Below, in pieces: positions 5,465 to 7,508 of a stretch of DNA of 7,508 nucleotides. The stretch is from WQUF01 sp031549525 (GTDB lineage: Bacteria; Bacillota; Clostridia; Clostridiales; Clostridiaceae). The stretch is from the NCBI GenBank assembly GCA_031549525.1, contig JAVBPQ010000028.1:1-7508 (forward strand), in the 5' to 3' direction. The position numbers and the translations under genes are program-made. The notes under the pieces were generated by a model. The model was not told the origin of the DNA and did not search any database. It worked only from the letters and a program-made list of their open reading frames with translations. How positions within the stretch are numbered: the first letter of the stretch is position 1; every line of letters starts with the position of its first letter.

Positions 5465-6286
5465 CTAAGAGCATTTCACTACTGGCACTTGCAGTTCAGT
5501 CATCCATTTTTCAGGATTTGGCTCTTCATCTGGAGAGATAATTACATGCCCTCTGAGATTTCCAGCAAATACATAACCATTTTGTTCCATCCAACTAGCA
5601 AGTTTTTCTGAGGCAGCATCGTAACCACCATCAAATGGCCCAGAAAAGCGGACAGTGGCAGCTAACGGAATTTTATCATATTCCTTATAAATAAATTCAC
5701 CCTGATTTGTTCCAAGTTCATCAACAGGAATAGCGATTTCCACATCAGGGTCAGACTCCTTGTACTCCTCATCAAAATATGTGGAGTATCCATCTATATG
5801 GCACTTAACCTCATTTTCACTAATGAATTTACTTAGCTTCTCCCATAGCATACCTTCATCTCTGTAATGGGGAATAATCCCTCGCAAGGATAGCACTTTG
5901 ACAGGAGGTAGTTCTTGCAATTTTACTTCATAGACCATAATATTTCGCTCCTTTCTCATTGTGTCGCTCATTTCTATGAGCTTATTATACTTTTTCTGTT
6001 CGGCTTCTATATTTGCCTTAACCGAAGCTGCTTTGGAGCACAGTATTCTGTTCATATATACTTTATCATCAAAATATGGTAGAATATCGCTGATTTCATC
6101 AATTGAAAATCCCATATCTCTTAACATCACAATATTTGTGAGAAGAGGAATTTGACTTGCACTATATTGTCTATAACCTGTAAATTTATCAATCGTAGCA
6201 GGATAAAATAGATTGCACTTTTCATAATGCCTCAACATACGAGGAGATACTCGTACCAGTTTTGAAAATTCTCCTATTTTGAACAT
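5465..6286 (-). CDS. MerR-family regulator with GyrI-like ligand domain (BmrR/BltR type)
   Basis: From ATG 6286 the protein has 273 residues, close to BltR and BmrR (about 270-280). Residues 1-70 form the MerR winged helix-turn-helix (FKIGEFSKLVRVSPRMLRHY, then GYRQYS and MLRDMGFSIDEI). A dimerisation helix spans about 75-115. Residues 118-273 form a GyrI-like effector domain ending in PEKWMTELQVPV, whose Glu264 is at the place of the drug-contacting acidic residue of this group. Such proteins bind cationic or hydrophobic drugs and twist a long-spacer promoter to activate transcription. ATG 6286 is chosen because AGGAGG (6300-6295) is 8 bases upstream; an in-frame GTG at 6295 overlaps that site. 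The promoter just upstream has a 19-bp spacer, suggesting autoregulation. No efflux gene lies nearby, so its target is unknown. The gene appears less AT-rich than its neighbours, hinting at separate acquisition. Confidence 0.9.
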   Translation of the reverse strand: MFKIGEFSKLVRVSPRMLRHYEKCNLFYPATIDKFTGYRQYSASQIPLLTNIVMLRDMGFSIDEISDILPYFDDKVYMNRILCSKAASVKANIEAEQKKYNKLIEMSDTMRKERNIMVYEVKLQELPPVKVLSLRGIIPHYRDEGMLWEKLSKFISENEVKCHIDGYSTYFDEEYKESDPDVEIAIPVDELGTNQGEFIYKEYDKIPLAATVRFSGPFDGGYDAASEKLASWMEQNGYVFAGNLRGHVIISPDEEPNPEKWMTELQVPVVKCS

Positions 6287-6317
6287 TCCACGCACCTCCT
6301 TTTAGCTTCGTATTAAC

Positions 6318-6348
6318 AGGATAAACCTTGACACAATGTCAGAGTCAA
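6318..6348 (-). promoter_or_regulatory. MerR-type promoter/operator with 19-bp spacer
   Basis: On the minus strand, -35 TTGACT (6348-6343) and -10 TATCCT (6323-6318) are separated by 19 bases instead of 17, the diagnostic geometry of MerR-activated promoters. The spacer contains the dyad TGACA-TTG-TGTCA, where the regulator dimer would sit. The only gene directly downstream is the MerR gene itself, so autoregulation is the simplest reading. Confidence 0.75.
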
Positions 6349-6366
6349 TAGGAATTTTAAATTATA

Positions 6367-7119
6367 CTATACTTCTCCAATATAGCTTCTAGTGATATTA
6401 TTCACAGTAAGCAATCCATTTTTACTGTATTTATAAAAGAGTTTCTGTATTTCCTCAACATATTCATCATAATTTTCAAAACCCTTTTTAGGGGCATAAG
6501 ATCCGGAGAGGTTGCGGCCTATAAAACTTTCTTTATCAAAGAGCAAATCATTTTTAAATACCCTAAAATCACAATGTCCATTCTTAAAGAAATCAGCATA
6601 AGCTTGTGGATTTTCTTCACTTCCTCCTGCAAATCCTTTAAAATTTGGGCAAAACTTCTTATTGATTTTTGCATTCTCAATCGTTAAATCCTGTGAGTTA
6701 TCTCTGCTGTTCCAGATAAGAGCAACCTTACTCCTATTTTTCAATATTCGTTTGCATTCTATCTTAAATTTAGCACTGTCAAACCAATGAAAAGCCTGTG
6801 CTACGGTTATAAAATCAACAGAATTATCATCTAAAGTTGTATTTTCTGCTGACGCTTTTACAAAAACACAATTTTTAAAACCAGCCAGATTTTCTTTAGC
6901 AACAATCATCATATCATCATTAGGCTCAATACATATAACCAAGCTATCTCTTTTAGCTAACAATCCGCTAAAAATTCCAGTTCCTGCTCCTATATCAGCT
7001 ATTACACTTAAAGCATTAAAACCAACTTCTGAATAAAGATAATCTATAAAAACATCAGGATATGTTGGTCTAAACTTTGTATATATCTCTGCTTTACCAG
7101 AAAACTTTCCTTCATTCAC
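6367..7119 (-). CDS. Class I SAM-dependent methyltransferase
   Basis: The protein has 250 residues from GTG 7119. The N-terminal wording NEGKFSGKAEIYTKFRPTYP is typical of a UbiE-like/Methyltransf_11 group of soluble methyltransferases. SAM-binding motif I is DIGAGTG (42-48), the ribose-contacting acid is Glu65 in CIEP, a further acidic SAM contact is Glu92 in SAEN, and AQAFHWF (107-113) follows strand 4. The acceptor substrate cannot be read from sequence; small metabolites such as trans-aconitate or quinones are known in related families. The frame is open to a GTG at 7182, but that codon lies upstream of the predicted transcription start. GTG 7119 has GGGAGG (7135-7130) 10 bases ahead, so the shorter form is right. 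The MerR gene follows 80 bases later with its own promoter, so the two need not be co-regulated. Confidence 0.85.
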   Translation of the reverse strand: MNEGKFSGKAEIYTKFRPTYPDVFIDYLYSEVGFNALSVIADIGAGTGIFSGLLAKRDSLVICIEPNDDMMIVAKENLAGFKNCVFVKASAENTTLDDNSVDFITVAQAFHWFDSAKFKIECKRILKNRSKVALIWNSRDNSQDLTIENAKINKKFCPNFKGFAGGSEENPQAYADFFKNGHCDFRVFKNDLLFDKESFIGRNLSGSYAPKKGFENYDEYVEEIQKLFYKYSKNGLLTVNNITRSYIGEV

Positions 7120-7159
7120 AATAAAAAAACCTCCCATAAATATTAGAATTTTTGCATTT

Positions 7160-7189
7160 ATTATATCATTTCTTAACTGCACCTTCCAA
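7160..7189 (-). promoter_or_regulatory. Extended -10 promoter of the methyltransferase gene
   Basis: On the minus strand a perfect TATAAT (7165-7160) is preceded by the extended-element TGA (7168-7166). TTGGAA (7189-7184) sits 18 bases upstream as the -35. Transcription would start near 7153, leaving about 34 bases before GTG 7119. Confidence 0.75.
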
Positions 7190-7220
7190 AAAGTACACTT
7201 AAGAATATTCCTGTTTTTAA

Positions 7221-7268
7221 AAAAATATTTTTAGACAAAATTTTATTGAAAAATCCTTTTAGACAAAA
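7221..7268. repeat. Two direct repeats upstream of the methyltransferase promoter
   Basis: Two 20-base units (7221-7240 and 7249-7268), each ending in TTTTAGACAAAA, match at 18 of 20 positions and start 28 bases apart. They begin about 30 bases upstream of the -35 element. Regularly spaced repeats at this position could be binding sites for a regulator, but A/T-rich sequence makes chance similarity easier. Confidence 0.45.
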
Positions 7269-7508
7269 AATGAATACTAGAAAAATAAGATGAGACTATG
7301 ATAGGAATATCATGAGAATAGGATTTAGGTTTTTAGATTATTTTTAGATATGACAAATAACCCTGACCTATTTTCATTTTTTTGAAAGGGTTTTAAAGAG
7401 TTTTAGAAAGAAGCATTAGTATTAGATTTTTTTGGGTTTTTAAATATTTTAAATAAGATAAAATCTATTTTCTAAATTCAGCAGTGGTCTTAGCGCTTAT
7501 TTTCCTTA
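7269..7508. other. AT-rich stretch without a supported gene
   Basis: Stops are frequent in all frames. A short palindrome, ATGATA (7298-7303) / TATCAT (7308-7313), and several TTTTAGA words are present. On the minus strand the last 44 bases (7508-7465) form an open frame of about 13 codons ending in TTAEFRK and TAG. This might be the end of a neighbouring gene but is too short to call. Confidence 0.5.

Noticed and set aside
5961..6155. 64-codon open frame on the plus strand inside the MerR gene
   Set aside because: It is antisense to the helix-turn-helix and dimerisation region of a well-supported gene, with no start signals.
6287..6295. GTG start for the MerR gene three codons earlier
   Set aside because: The GTG overlaps the AGGAGG ribosome binding site; ATG 6286 is at correct spacing and gives the usual family N-terminus.
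7120..7182. Longer N-terminus for the methyltransferase from GTG 7182
   Set aside because: That start lies upstream of the predicted transcription start, has no ribosome binding site, and adds residues that do not fit the family's usual beginning.
7465..7508. Possible 3' end of a minus-strand gene entering from beyond the window
   Set aside because: Only about 13 codons are visible, with no terminator after the stop, so chance cannot be excluded.

Overview
The window is AT-rich, low-GC DNA. AGGAGG-type ribosome binding sites, short intergenic spaces and protein families typical of Bacillota (Lsa-like ABC-F ATPase, AgrC-like GHKL kinase, BmrR/BltR-like MerR regulator) point to a Clostridium-like anaerobe. 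No rRNA, tRNA, CRISPR array or intact insertion sequence was seen.

Layout. Positions 1-226 hold the 3' end of a chagasin-type (I42) cysteine-protease inhibitor, followed by a hairpin. Positions 378-2140 form a self-contained antibiotic-response unit. It has a strong sigma-A-type promoter, a 6-codon leader ORF, a set of mutually exclusive RNA stems ending in an intrinsic terminator, an ABC-F ribosome-protection gene of the Lsa/CplR type, and a bidirectional terminator. The bidirectional terminator is shared with a convergent minus-strand group: an AgrC-like sensor kinase (4163 to 2742), a 92-codon membrane protein and a small K/N-rich protein. Upstream of the kinase is a 512-base stretch without a convincing gene, with dyads and a very short upstream ORF. 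A stand-alone receiver-domain protein follows (5134 to 4676).

Positions 5150-5460 look like scar DNA: a 15-bp inverted repeat, a 39-codon orphan ORF without a ribosome binding site, and a GC-rich hairpin. Next, on the minus strand, come a MerR regulator with a GyrI-like ligand domain and its own 19-bp-spacer promoter, and a class I SAM methyltransferase with an extended -10 promoter. The last 300 bases are AT-rich and mostly non-coding.

How the parts work together. The best-supported system is the ABC-F attenuator. The leader ORF contains CTTTCTTG, which is repeated in the distal stem. A stalled ribosome would therefore release the antiterminator arm and let transcription enter the resistance gene. 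The kinase and the receiver protein both retain their key catalytic residues, but neither has its usual neighbours: there is no AgrB, AgrD or LytTR regulator beside the kinase, and no output domain on the receiver. Their partners are probably elsewhere. The MerR regulator has no recognisable efflux target next to it in this window.
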